From positions 558,001 through 622,000 of the forward strand of contig NZ_JAATIT010000003.1 in NCBI RefSeq assembly GCF_011926545.1: 64,000 nucleotides of DNA. The letters are read 5' to 3'. Made by a program: the position numbers and the translations under genes. Source of the stretch: Sphingopyxis italica. GTDB lineage: Bacteria; Pseudomonadota; Alphaproteobacteria; Sphingomonadales; Sphingomonadaceae. Numbering within the stretch: the first letter of the stretch is position 1; the number at the start of each line of letters is the position of its first letter. Shown in pieces: positions 53,025 to 61,470 of the stretch. Below the pieces are notes generated by a model. It did not search any database. It was not told the origin of the DNA and was given only the letters and a program-made list of their open reading frames with translations.

Positions 53025-54227
53025 ATGACCGACCTCTTCTCCAAATTCGACCCGCTGATCCAGCAGCGCGAGGAATTGCTCGCGACCGGCGTCACCGATC
53101 CGTTCAGCCTGGTAATGGAAAAGGTGATCTCGCCGACCGTCGCGGTCTGCAACGGGCGCGAGACGATCCTGCTCGGCACCTATAATTATATGGGCATGAC
53201 CTTCGACGACGACGTGATCGCCGCGGGCAAGGACGCGCTCGACAAATTCGGCAGCGGCACCACCGGCAGCCGCGTCCTCAACGGCACTTATCAGGGGCAC
53301 AAGGAATGCGAGGACGCGCTCAAGGAATTTTACGCCATGGACCATGCCATGGTGTTTTCGACCGGATATCAGGCGAACCTCGGCATCATTTCGACGATCG
53401 CCGGCAAGGGCGACTATGTCATCCTCGACATCGACAGCCACGCGTCGATCTATGACGGCTGCGCGATGGGCAATGCCGAGATCGTCGCCTTTCGCCACAA
53501 TGACGTCGAAGCCCTCGAAAAGCGTCTGAAGCGCCTGCCCCCCGAAGCGGGCAAGCTTGTCGTGCTCGAAGGCGTCTATTCGATGCTCGGCGATGTCGCG
53601 CCGCTGAAGGAAATGATCCGCGTCTCGAAGGAAGCCGGCGCGATGGTGCTGGTCGACGAGGCGCATTCGATGGGCTTCATCGGCGAACACGGCCGCGGCG
53701 TCGCCGAGGCGCAGGGCGTGATCGACGACGTCGACTTCATCATCGGCACGTTCAGCAAGAGCGTCGGCACCGTCGGCGGCTTCTGCGTGTCGAACCACCC
53801 GAAGTTCGAGATCCTGCGGCTCGTCTGCCGCCCCTATGTGTTCACCGCCTCGCTGCCGCCGAGCGTCGTCGCGACCGCGGCGACGAGCATCCGCAAGCTG
53901 ATGCTGGGGAGCAACAAACGCGCGCACCTGTGGGAAAATTCGAAGATGCTCCACCAGGGGCTCAAGGATCTGGGCTTCACGCTCGGCACCGACGAGCCGC
54001 AGTCGGCAATCATCGCCGTCATCATGCCCGACCTCGAACGCGGAGCTATGATGTGGGAGGCGCTGCTCGAAGAGGGGCTCTATGTGAACCTCGCGCGCCC
54101 GCCGGCGACCCCCGCGGGTATGACGCTGCTGCGCTGTTCGCTGTGCGCCGAACATTCGAGCGAGCAGGTCGGCGAGATACTCGGCCGCTTCGAACGCGCC
54201 GGCAAGCGCGTGGGTATTATCGGCTGA
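53025..54227 (+). CDS. spt: Serine palmitoyltransferase
   Basis: A 400-residue cytosolic PLP enzyme that condenses L-serine with palmitoyl thioester to 3-ketodihydrosphingosine, the first step of sphingolipid synthesis. It belongs to the alpha-oxoamine synthases: NYMGMTFDDDV, GSGTTGSRVLNGTYQGHKE, VDEAHSMGFIGEHGRG with the PLP Asp, and the Schiff-base Lys near residue 245 in GTFSKSVGTVGG. The length is close to the Sphingomonas paucimobilis enzyme. It is the best taxonomic marker in the window, since sphingomonads carry glycosphingolipids in place of lipopolysaccharide. Confidence 0.93.
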   Translation: MTDLFSKFDPLIQQREELLATGVTDPFSLVMEKVISPTVAVCNGRETILLGTYNYMGMTFDDDVIAAGKDALDKFGSGTTGSRVLNGTYQGHKECEDALKEFYAMDHAMVFSTGYQANLGIISTIAGKGDYVILDIDSHASIYDGCAMGNAEIVAFRHNDVEALEKRLKRLPPEAGKLVVLEGVYSMLGDVAPLKEMIRVSKEAGAMVLVDEAHSMGFIGEHGRGVAEAQGVIDDVDFIIGTFSKSVGTVGGFCVSNHPKFEILRLVCRPYVFTASLPPSVVATAATSIRKLMLGSNKRAHLWENSKMLHQGLKDLGFTLGTDEPQSAIIAVIMPDLERGAMMWEALLEEGLYVNLARPPATPAGMTLLRCSLCAEHSSEQVGEILGRFERAGKRVGIIG

Positions 54228-54323
54228 AACGAGCCGGAGCGCCGACCAGCGGATTTTTTTTCGCGGCGAGTTGAAGCCGCGCGATCTTCCGTCCTTTGCT
54301 GCGCCCCGCTTGTCCGGTAAGAG

Positions 54324-56306
54324 ATGCGCGTGTTCGAGCGGGATATCGACAGTGAAAATGACGGCCGGCGGGAGCGTATTCGCTTCTGGTCGACGATCGT
54401 CCTCGGCGCGGTTCTGACCGGTGTGGTCGGGGCGCTCGTCCTGCTGCTCGCGCGCGCCAACGACGATTACGACCGCTCGCTCGGCTGGCAGACGCAGAGC
54501 ATGGAGGTCATTTCGCAGACCCGTTCGGTCGACGCCGCGATCGCGCGCGCCGAGGCCGCGCTCGGCCGCTTCGCGGTCGGGCTGCAGAAAGAGGACGGGC
54601 GCATCTATGAATATCAATGGGGCCGCGCGCGCCAGTATATGACGCGGCTGAAGCGCAATGTGCGCGACAATCCCAAGCAGATCGCGCTGGTCGAGCAGCT
54701 GGCGCGCGAGATGGACAGCCGCGGCGAACAGCTGGGCGATGCGGCGCTCAGCGCCAATTACAACCAGACCGTCGCCGCCATCTCAAAATTCTACGCCGCC
54801 GGTCAGGGCGACGGGCTGGCGCGGATCGACAATCTGCTGAGCGAAATCATCGCCAACGAGCGCGCGCTGCTGCGCGAGCGCAACCGGTTGGCGGCGGCCG
54901 ACCGCGCGAGCCTCAACCAGGCGATCCTGCTCTTCTCCCTTCTCGGCGCGGCCGCCGCGGTGATCGCGATCGGCGCGACCTTCTCGCTGATCCGCGCCGA
55001 AGGCGAGCGCCGCCTCGCCCGGCGCGAGCAGCTGGTCGAGAGCGACCGCGCCGCGCAGCTTGAGGAGGCGGTCGAGGAGCGGACCGCCGAACTCGCCCAT
55101 GCGAACGCCGCGCTGCGCAGCGAGATGACCGACCGCGAAGCGGCGGAGGCGCAGCTGCGCCAGGCGCAGAAGATGGAAGCTGTCGGCCAGCTGACCGGCG
55201 GCATCGCGCATGATTTCAACAATATGCTCGCGGTCGTCGTCGGCGGGCTCGAGCTGGCGCAGCGCTGGCTTCCCGATACGCCCGAAAAGGCGCAGCGCCA
55301 CCTCGCCAACGCGCTCGACGGTGCCAATCGCGCCGCCGACCTGACGCGGCGGCTGCTGACCTTCGCCCGCTCGGAGCCCGCGCGCCCCGAAATGACCCCG
55401 GTCGACGAGTGTATCGCCAGCTTCGCCCAGCTGATCGAGCGCACGATCGGCGACCGGATCGCGCTTACGCTCGACCTTCAGGCCGAGGGCCTCGCCTGCT
55501 GGGTCGACCGCCAGCAGTTCGAAAATGCCCTGCTCAACCTCGCGGTCAATGCGCGCGACGCGATGGACGGCCATGGGTCGCTGACGATCCGCACGCTGGA
55601 TGACGGCGAGAACAAGGCCGCTGGGCTCGCGGTGCAGGTGATCGACACCGGCTGCGGCATGTCGCCCGAGGTGCTCGAACGCGTCTTCGATCCTTTTTAC
55701 ACCACCAAGCCGGCGGGTCAGGGCACCGGGCTCGGCATGAGCCAGGTCTTCGCCTTCTGCCGCCAGTCGGGCGGCGAAGTGCAGATTTCGTCGACCGAGG
55801 GCGAAGGCACGAGCGTCGCGATGCTGCTGCCCGTCGCGAAGCCGGTGACGGGCGCCGTGGACGACGTGGCACCGGGCGAGAGCGACGCGCCCGCGCCGCT
55901 CGCCGACGCGCTCACCATCCTGGTGGTCGAGGACGACGCGCGCGTCTTGGCGGCGACGGTCGACGCGGTCAGCGAGCTTGGCCATAGCGCGGTCGCGTGC
56001 GGCAATCCGCTGGAGGCGGAGGCGCTGGTCGAAGGGCGACTGGCCGAGGGACGCGGCGGGTTCGACCTGATCCTGTCCGACGTGCTGATGCCCGAGCTCA
56101 CCGGCCCCGAAATGGTCGCGCAATTGAAACAGCGCTGGCCCGAACTGTCGGTGTTGTTCGTGACCGGCTACGCCGGCGATGCGAGCGAGGACGCCGCCTT
56201 TGGCGACCATGACGTGCTGCGCAAACCTTTCACGCTCAGCGCGCTCGATCGGGCGATCCGGCGCAGCGGCGAAACGCGGCCGGCGGGGCAGCGGCTCGCG
56301 AGCTGA
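54324..56306 (+). CDS. CHASE3-type hybrid sensor histidine kinase
   Basis: A 660-residue inner-membrane sensor. A first helix at about 22-43 and a second at about 198-220 enclose a helical periplasmic domain of CHASE3 type. A coiled linker (LEEAVEERTAELAHANAALR) leads to the HisKA domain with the phospho-His near residue 296 (GGIAHDFNNMLAVVVGG), the ATPase with NLAVNARDAM and VIDTGCGMSPEV, GTGLGMSQVF, and a C-terminal receiver with the acceptor Asp near residue 586 (DLILSDVLMPEL). The signal is unknown. It lies 96 bases after spt in the same direction and could respond to envelope or lipid state. Confidence 0.92.
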   Translation: MRVFERDIDSENDGRRERIRFWSTIVLGAVLTGVVGALVLLLARANDDYDRSLGWQTQSMEVISQTRSVDAAIARAEAALGRFAVGLQKEDGRIYEYQWGRARQYMTRLKRNVRDNPKQIALVEQLAREMDSRGEQLGDAALSANYNQTVAAISKFYAAGQGDGLARIDNLLSEIIANERALLRERNRLAAADRASLNQAILLFSLLGAAAAVIAIGATFSLIRAEGERRLARREQLVESDRAAQLEEAVEERTAELAHANAALRSEMTDREAAEAQLRQAQKMEAVGQLTGGIAHDFNNMLAVVVGGLELAQRWLPDTPEKAQRHLANALDGANRAADLTRRLLTFARSEPARPEMTPVDECIASFAQLIERTIGDRIALTLDLQAEGLACWVDRQQFENALLNLAVNARDAMDGHGSLTIRTLDDGENKAAGLAVQVIDTGCGMSPEVLERVFDPFYTTKPAGQGTGLGMSQVFAFCRQSGGEVQISSTEGEGTSVAMLLPVAKPVTGAVDDVAPGESDAPAPLADALTILVVEDDARVLAATVDAVSELGHSAVACGNPLEAEALVEGRLAEGRGGFDLILSDVLMPELTGPEMVAQLKQRWPELSVLFVTGYAGDASEDAAFGDHDVLRKPFTLSALDRAIRRSGETRPAGQRLAS

Positions 56307-56330
56307 GCCCGTTGGGATCGACTTAACTTC

Positions 56331-56408
56331 CGTTCGTGTCGAGCGAAGTCGAGACACCGCGAAGGCGTGCACGAACGATGGGCATCTCGACTTCGCTCGA
56401 TGCGAACG
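56331..56408. repeat. Dispersed inverted repeat, copy 3
   Basis: CGTTCGTGTCGAGCGAAGTC with GAGA on the left; the inverse with TCGATGCGAACG on the right, about 30 bases between. Same unit as at 30836, again between convergent genes. Confidence 0.85.
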
Positions 56409-56419
56409 GGATCAGGTTC

Positions 56420-57283
56420 TCACCGAATCGCGCCGCCCCGGATCAAACGCGGCACCAGCGTCAGCGCGGCGACGAGCGGCCAGCGGCGCTGCCACGGCTT
56501 GATCTCGATCTTCGTTCCCGCGTGCCGGTTGATCTTCCATGCCAGATAATCGATCCCGCCGGCATAGGTCAGGCTGGCCTTGGCGAGCCGCGCGATGCTG
56601 AGCAGCTTGCCCTCCAGCCGCCGTCGAGCCCACCCGCCAGCGCGTCCGTCCGCCGCGATCGCCGCGATCGAGGGTGCGCTGAACCGCTCGTAACGTTCGG
56701 CGTCGGCATCGACGACCGACTGCGCGCGGCCGGTGCGTTCGGCGCGCAGCTCGACCGAATAGGTGAGTAAAAAGGCGCGCCGCCACCAGTCGAGCGGCGC
56801 TTCGCCGTCGACCCGTCCCGCCGCCGCGAGCAACGTCGGCGCGGCCCGCGACACCGCCGCGACCGCGCGGTCCGCCGCGGTGTCGTCGACCGCCCAGACG
56901 AGCCGCGAAGGCTGGGCGAAGCGCGCCCACACCGACACGTTGCGCGTCTCGGGCCCGTTCAGCCGATCAAAATCACCTTCGCTGAGCACCGCATATTTGG
57001 CGATCAGTCCGCCGTGCTGGAACGGAAAGACATTCGGCGGGATCAGCCGGTTCGCGGCCGCCATCCAGCCTTTGGCATAAGCGTCGCCATAGTCGGAGAC
57101 GATCAGGTAGAAATCGAGCATCAGCCCGTCGAGTTCGCTCATCCGCAGGCAGCTGCCATAGAAGAGAGCGGCGCGCGCGCTGCCCGGATATTCCGCCGCG
57201 ATCGCCCCCGCCATCGCGGCGACGCGCGGATCGACGGGGATGGAGAGTTCCGCGCGAACCAGGTCGGTCAGGCTGTCCGACAT
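56420..57283 (-). CDS. Tam41-like nucleotidyltransferase, probably in sphingolipid head-group synthesis
   Basis: A 287-residue protein. The first half shows a nucleotidyltransferase pattern, AALFYGSCLRMSELDGLMLDFYLIV, where a GS motif and a later Asp in MLDF match the Tam41 (mitochondrial phosphatidate cytidylyltransferase) group. The conserved FPFQHGGLIAKYAVLSEGDF follows, and the C-terminal part ends in a basic, amphipathic region. The family activates phosphatidate or a similar lipid phosphate with CTP. Next to a lipid kinase and spt, it may activate a ceramide phosphate or build a phosphoglycerate head group, as in the Caulobacter ceramide-phosphoglycerate genes. That role is inference. 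Confidence 0.7.
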   Translation of the reverse strand: MSDSLTDLVRAELSIPVDPRVAAMAGAIAAEYPGSARAALFYGSCLRMSELDGLMLDFYLIVSDYGDAYAKGWMAAANRLIPPNVFPFQHGGLIAKYAVLSEGDFDRLNGPETRNVSVWARFAQPSRLVWAVDDTAADRAVAAVSRAAPTLLAAAGRVDGEAPLDWWRRAFLLTYSVELRAERTGRAQSVVDADAERYERFSAPSIAAIAADGRAGGWARRRLEGKLLSIARLAKASLTYAGGIDYLAWKINRHAGTKIEIKPWQRRWPLVAALTLVPRLIRGGAIR

Positions 57284-57315
57284 GAGAAGCCTTCTTTGAA
57301 AAACGCTTTGCCAAG

Positions 57316-57452
57316 CCCGCTCGTGTCGAGCCCTTCGACGCCGCCTGCGGCGGCGCTCAGGATAAACTTCCGCCTTTGGGCGGAAGTCGAGACACCCATC
57401 GAGATGACTCCCGTCCAGAGGGGCATCTCGACTTCGCTCGATGCGAACGGAT
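57316..57452. repeat. Dispersed inverted repeat, copy 4, interrupted by a second repeat
   Basis: The right arm (GGGCATCTCGACTTCGCTCG, then ATGCGAACGG) is intact. The left arm is split: CTCGTGTCGAG, then about 54 foreign bases, then GAAGTCGAGACACC. The inserted part (CCCTTCGACGCCGCCTGCGG with CGGCGCTCAGGAT) is the inverse relative of the palindrome at 37388-37420, followed by a small CCGCC/GGCGG hairpin. It lies between two co-directional genes. Confidence 0.75.
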
Positions 57453-57471
57453 GATTCAAGGTTCGCTCGAT

Positions 57472-58446
57472 CTATGCAGCGAGGCGCAGGAAGGGAACCG
57501 GCTGCGTCGAGGTCAGGATGATCGGCATGCCGTTCTTCGCCTGAAAGATTTCGCCGTCGAGGATGACGTTCGACCGTTCGCCCTCGATACGGATCTCGTC
57601 GCCCTGCTGAAAATGCACGCCTTCGAGCTGCTTTTGCCCCAGCGTCCCGCGCCAGGTCGCGCCGAGCATGCGGAACAGCGCGCCGACGTTGCTGTCGGTC
57701 GCGAGCAATTTCATATTGCCGTTCGTGCCATAGGCTTCGCTGGTGCGAATGCTGAGCAGCAGCTTCTCTAGCGTCGTCACGATGAGGAGCGAGAATTTGC
57801 CCTTGAACTCGCCTTGGCGGATCAGCGACACGGTCATCGGCTCGGGCTTGGGCGGCAGCCGCCCGCCGCCGACGCCGAAGATGATCGCGAACAGCGCGAG
57901 CATTGCGGCGAGGAAATGCGATATGCCGTTGGGCAGGCCGAGCGGATAGATGCGGTTGCGGCAATAGAGCATCACGTCGGCAAGATAGGCGCCGCCGAGG
58001 AACATGCCGAGCACCGGGCGCGATTCGTCGCCGCTGTCGAGTGAGATGAGCTGGCGTTCGATCACATGATCCTCGAGCCGGCCGCTGTCGACCAGTTCGA
58101 CGACGCGCTGCAACGCCTTGATCGGATCGCCCTCGGCGCCTAGGTCGAGCGCGATCAAATTGGTCTTGCCGTTCGGCAACACCGCGACCGGCGGCGGCGA
58201 ACCGCCGAAATGGCCGCCCGAATAAAGTTCGGTCAGCGCCGCCTGTACCGTGCCGTCGCCGCCGTTGATGACGACGATGCGCGGCGAGACCATCGCCATC
58301 GTGCGGATCGCTTCGCCGATCTGGTCGACGTCCTCGACCTCGTAATGGAAGATATCGGGGTGCGCCGCGCAATATTCGCGAACCCGCGGCAACAGGGCAC
58401 GGTTGCCCGTCGAGCGTGGATTCGAAAGGAGCGCGACGCTGGCCAT
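57472..58446 (-). CDS. Lipid kinase of the diacylglycerol/sphingosine kinase family (putative ceramide kinase)
   Basis: A 324-residue protein with the DAGK catalytic fold: SNPRSTGNRALLPRV at the N-terminus, the ATP-binding VVINGGDGTVQAALTEL near residue 80, and VAVLPNGKTNLIALDLG. The C-terminal beta domain ends in GDEIRIEGERSNVILDGEIFQ. Such LCB5-like proteins phosphorylate diacylglycerol, sphingoid bases or ceramide at the membrane. A bacterial ceramide kinase of this family is known in Caulobacter, also near spt. The neighbouring Tam41-like gene supports a head-group pathway. It starts four bases after the DUF2141 stop, so the two are co-transcribed. Confidence 0.85.
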   Translation of the reverse strand: MASVALLSNPRSTGNRALLPRVREYCAAHPDIFHYEVEDVDQIGEAIRTMAMVSPRIVVINGGDGTVQAALTELYSGGHFGGSPPPVAVLPNGKTNLIALDLGAEGDPIKALQRVVELVDSGRLEDHVIERQLISLDSGDESRPVLGMFLGGAYLADVMLYCRNRIYPLGLPNGISHFLAAMLALFAIIFGVGGGRLPPKPEPMTVSLIRQGEFKGKFSLLIVTTLEKLLLSIRTSEAYGTNGNMKLLATDSNVGALFRMLGATWRGTLGQKQLEGVHFQQGDEIRIEGERSNVILDGEIFQAKNGMPIILTSTQPVPFLRLAA

Positions 58447-58450
58447 ATCT

Positions 58451-58924
58451 TTACATATATTTCATCGAGATGGAGATCGTCTTGGGCGCATCCCCGACCG
58501 AAAAGGCCGTCTTCTTGTAGCTCGGCTTGCCGAGGTTGAAGATGTTGATGCTGGGATTGTTCGACATCCCGCCGCCGTCGCGCGTGATATCGGTCTTGCC
58601 ATTACCGTTGACGTCGTGGCGCACCGCGATGCCATAGACGCCAGCTTGGGGCAGCGGGACGCAGACGGTCATCGACCCGGCGCGCGCCGGCACTTCGATG
58701 CGAGCGAGCCAGCGGCCCTTCTCCAGCCAGTCCGCCGACGTGCCGCGATAGCTTTGCACGCGAATCTTACCAGTCGACGCCTTGACGCCGCTGATCTGAA
58801 CCAGCGTCGACGGACCATTTCTGCACTGCGACAGATCGTTCGAGATGACCCGGCCTTCCGCCTGCGCCGTTGCGGCGACTGCCAGCAAGGAAACGCCAAA
58901 CAGGGCCGATACAAATTTCGACAT
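58451..58924 (-). CDS. Secreted DUF2141 family protein
   Basis: A 157-residue protein with a signal peptide (FVSALFGVSLLAVAATAQA-EG). The body is a beta-sandwich domain of the DUF2141 family: GKIRVQSYRGTSADWLEKG, CVPLPQAGVYGIAVRHDVNGNGKTD with a calcium-like Asp-Asn-Asp loop, and GMSNNPSINIF. It is likely periplasmic; function unknown. Start supported by GGAGGTTTTGAGGTC. It leads the lipid kinase operon and is divergent from lptF, which hints at a link with lipid export. Confidence 0.88.
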   Translation of the reverse strand: MSKFVSALFGVSLLAVAATAQAEGRVISNDLSQCRNGPSTLVQISGVKASTGKIRVQSYRGTSADWLEKGRWLARIEVPARAGSMTVCVPLPQAGVYGIAVRHDVNGNGKTDITRDGGGMSNNPSINIFNLGKPSYKKTAFSVGDAPKTISISMKYM

Positions 58925-59055
58925 GACCTCAAAACCTCCAGAGGCTATAGCCACATCCGCAAACGCTAACGCGCGCCGACGTGGGTCCCTGTCGCCCTTG
59001 AATCGGCATATCGGAAACAACTGCGGCCAAATCATGGTGATGGGGCGACGAAAGA

Positions 59056-60267
59056 TTGAATAAGCTTCCTGCCATCGACCGCTACATCGCGCGGCTCATT
59101 TTTTTCCCGATGCTCGGCACGCTCGTGCTGTCGGCGATGCTGCTCGTGCTCGAAAAGATGCTGCGCCTCTTCGACTTCGTCGCCACCGAGGGCGGCCCGG
59201 TCAGCGTCGTGTGGCGCATGCTCGCGAACCTCATCCCCGAATATCTTTCGCTCGGCATCCCGATCGGCCTGATGCTGGGGATTCTCCTCGCTTTCCGAAG
59301 GCTTGCGACATCGAGCGAGCTCGACGTGCTCAAGGGTGTGGGCATGAGTTTCGGGCGGCTGATGCGCATTCCCTTCGCCTATGCGATCGCGCTCGCGGCG
59401 CTCAACCTCGCGATCGTCGGCTTCATCCAGCCCGTCGCGCGCTATGCCTACGAAGGGCTGCAATTCGAACTGCGCTCGGGCGCGCTCGGCGCATCGATCA
59501 AGGTCGGCGAATTCACCAAATTGGGCGACCGCATGACGCTGCGCATCGAGGAAAGCTATGACGATGGCCGCGCCTTGCGCGGCATTTTCGTGCGCGGCGA
59601 CCAGCGCGACGGGCAGCGCGTGTCGGCAACCGCGGCGCGGGGGCAGTTTCTCGCGACCGACGATCCGAACACGATCATCCTGCGCCTGTCGCAGGGCGTG
59701 CTGATCCATGAATCGCCCAAATTCTCGGTGCCGCGCGTCCTGACCTTCGACAATCACGACCTGCCGATCCCGCTGCCCAAGATCGAGGCGTTCCGCCTGC
59801 GCGGCGGCGCCGACCGCGAGATGACGATCCCCGAATTGTTCGTCGCGGGCAAGGACAGCAGCCAACCCGAGCGGACGCGGCTCGAATCGCGGGCGAATTT
59901 CCACTTCCGCATCGTCGAGGTGATGTCGATGTTCCTGATCCCGCTGATCGCGGTCGCGCTCGCGATCCCGCCGAAACGATCGACCTCGTCGCTCGGCGTC
60001 TTCCTGTCGATCGTGCTGCTCGTCACCCAGCACAAGATCAACCAATATGCCGAGGATCTGGGCGCGCGCGGGGCGATCGACCCGCTGATCGCGCTCTGGG
60101 TTCCCTATCTGCTCTTCGCGGCGCTCGCGATCTGGATGTATTACACGATCGCACATGTTCCCGGGGGGCAGCCGATCGGCGCGCTCGAACGCGTCGCCGC
60201 CAAAGCGGCGCAGAAGCTTCGCGGCCTGCTCAGCATGTTCCAGCGCGACAAGGCCCGACTCACCTGA
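59056..60267 (+). CDS. lptF: Lipid export ABC transporter permease LptF
   Basis: A 403-residue inner-membrane protein of the YjgP/YjgQ family. Three N-terminal helices (YIARLIFFPMLGTLVLSAMLL, ILLAFRRLATSSELDVLKGVG), a periplasmic jelly-roll domain (about 115-280), and three C-terminal helices (LIPLIAVALAIPPKRS onwards) match LptF. It forms with LptG and LptB the ATP-driven extractor that sends lipid to the outer membrane. The only possible start is a TTG, because a stop lies 15 bases upstream. The TGA overlaps the lptG ATG. In an organism with sphingolipids the cargo may be glycosphingolipid. Confidence 0.92.
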   Translation: MNKLPAIDRYIARLIFFPMLGTLVLSAMLLVLEKMLRLFDFVATEGGPVSVVWRMLANLIPEYLSLGIPIGLMLGILLAFRRLATSSELDVLKGVGMSFGRLMRIPFAYAIALAALNLAIVGFIQPVARYAYEGLQFELRSGALGASIKVGEFTKLGDRMTLRIEESYDDGRALRGIFVRGDQRDGQRVSATAARGQFLATDDPNTIILRLSQGVLIHESPKFSVPRVLTFDNHDLPIPLPKIEAFRLRGGADREMTIPELFVAGKDSSQPERTRLESRANFHFRIVEVMSMFLIPLIAVALAIPPKRSTSSLGVFLSIVLLVTQHKINQYAEDLGARGAIDPLIALWVPYLLFAALAIWMYYTIAHVPGGQPIGALERVAAKAAQKLRGLLSMFQRDKARLT

Positions 60268-61367
60268 TGCACCAGCTTCATTTTTTCCCGTCGCGCACGA
60301 TGGCGCTCTATGTCGGGCGCCTCTTCCTCGTCCGCTCCTTCTCCATCCTCTTCGCGCTCGTCCTGATCCTCCAGACGCTCGACCTGCTCGGCGAGAGCGG
60401 CAAGATCCTGGCGGTTGCCGGCAACAGCGATTCGGACGTGTGGCGCTATGTCGGGATGCGGCTGCCGCAGATCATCGAGACCTTCCTGCCCTTTTCGGTG
60501 CTGCTCGGCACGATATTGACGATGATAACGCTCAACCAGAACAGCGAGGTTGTCGCGATGAAAGCGTCGGGCATGTCGGCGCATCAGGTGCTCGCGCCCT
60601 TGTTCCTCGCCGCGCTGCTCGTCGCGGGAATCAGCTTCGCGTTCAACGAACGCATCGTCACGCGCTCGACCGCCGCGCTCAGCGCCTGGCAGAAGGTCGA
60701 ATATAAGAAGGTGCCGAAGGACAGCGGGATACGCACCAATATCTGGGTTCGCGACGGCGACGATTTGATCAACGCGACGACGGTCGACATCAGCGGCCCG
60801 GTGATCGTTCTAGGCTATGTCACCATCTATGAGCGCACCGGCGGCGTGCTGTCGTCGATGCTGTCGGCCGACAGCGCGCGCGCGGTCGCGGGCGGCGGCT
60901 GGGAAATGACGAACGCGCGGCGCTTCATCCGCCGCTCGGGCACCGTCGAACCGCTCGGCACGATCGTCGCGGCGAAAAATGTGCGTCCCGACCAGTTCAC
61001 GCTGGCACAGGTCGATGGCGACGCTCTGCCCTTCCTCCAGCTCCGCTCGGCGATCGCCGACCTCGAAGCCGCGGGGCGCCCCGTCGACGCGCTGAAGGGC
61101 GTGCTGTGGCATAAGATTTCGGGACCGCTGTCAGCGATATTGATGCCGCTGCTCGGCGCGGTCGCAGCGTTCGGCCTCGCGCGCTCGGGCAAACTCTTCG
61201 TGCGCGCGATCATCGGCATGGGGCTTGGCTTCGCCTATTTCGTCGCCGACAATTTTGCGCTCGCGATGGGCGATTTGGGCGCTTATTCGCCCTTTCTCGC
61301 CGCGTGGGGGCCGTTCATCCTCTTTGCGCTGATCGGCGAGATGATCTTGATCCGGACGGAAGAATAG
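60267..61367 (+). CDS. lptG: Lipid export ABC transporter permease LptG
   Basis: A 366-residue partner of LptF with the same six-helix, jelly-roll design: YVGRLFLVRSFSILFALVLIL, FLPFSVLLGTILTMITLNQNSEVVAMKASGMS, a periplasmic part (KDSGIRTNIWVRDGDDLINATTV), and the C-terminal PLLGAVAAFGLARSG and MGLGFAYFVADNFALAMG. Translation is coupled to lptF (TGATG). The two permeases would face each other in the membrane and hand lipid to LptC. The gene converges on the second TonB-dependent receptor, with a hairpin in the gap. Confidence 0.93.
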   Translation: MHQLHFFPSRTMALYVGRLFLVRSFSILFALVLILQTLDLLGESGKILAVAGNSDSDVWRYVGMRLPQIIETFLPFSVLLGTILTMITLNQNSEVVAMKASGMSAHQVLAPLFLAALLVAGISFAFNERIVTRSTAALSAWQKVEYKKVPKDSGIRTNIWVRDGDDLINATTVDISGPVIVLGYVTIYERTGGVLSSMLSADSARAVAGGGWEMTNARRFIRRSGTVEPLGTIVAAKNVRPDQFTLAQVDGDALPFLQLRSAIADLEAAGRPVDALKGVLWHKISGPLSAILMPLLGAVAAFGLARSGKLFVRAIIGMGLGFAYFVADNFALAMGDLGAYSPFLAAWGPFILFALIGEMILIRTEE

Positions 61368-61408
61368 CGGCCGGTTTCGACCCGGCTCCGTTCTCATAAA
61401 CGGCAATG

Positions 61409-61434
61409 GGCCGCGGCACTTCCGCGCCGCGGCC
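61409..61434. terminator. Hairpin between convergent lptG and receptor genes
   Basis: GGCCGCGGC and GCCGCGGCC form a perfect 9-base stem with an eight-base loop. It has no clear T-run on either strand, so termination is probable but weakly supported. Confidence 0.5.
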
Positions 61435-61470
61435 ACACTACGACCCATCGAGACTCTTGACCTGACGGGT

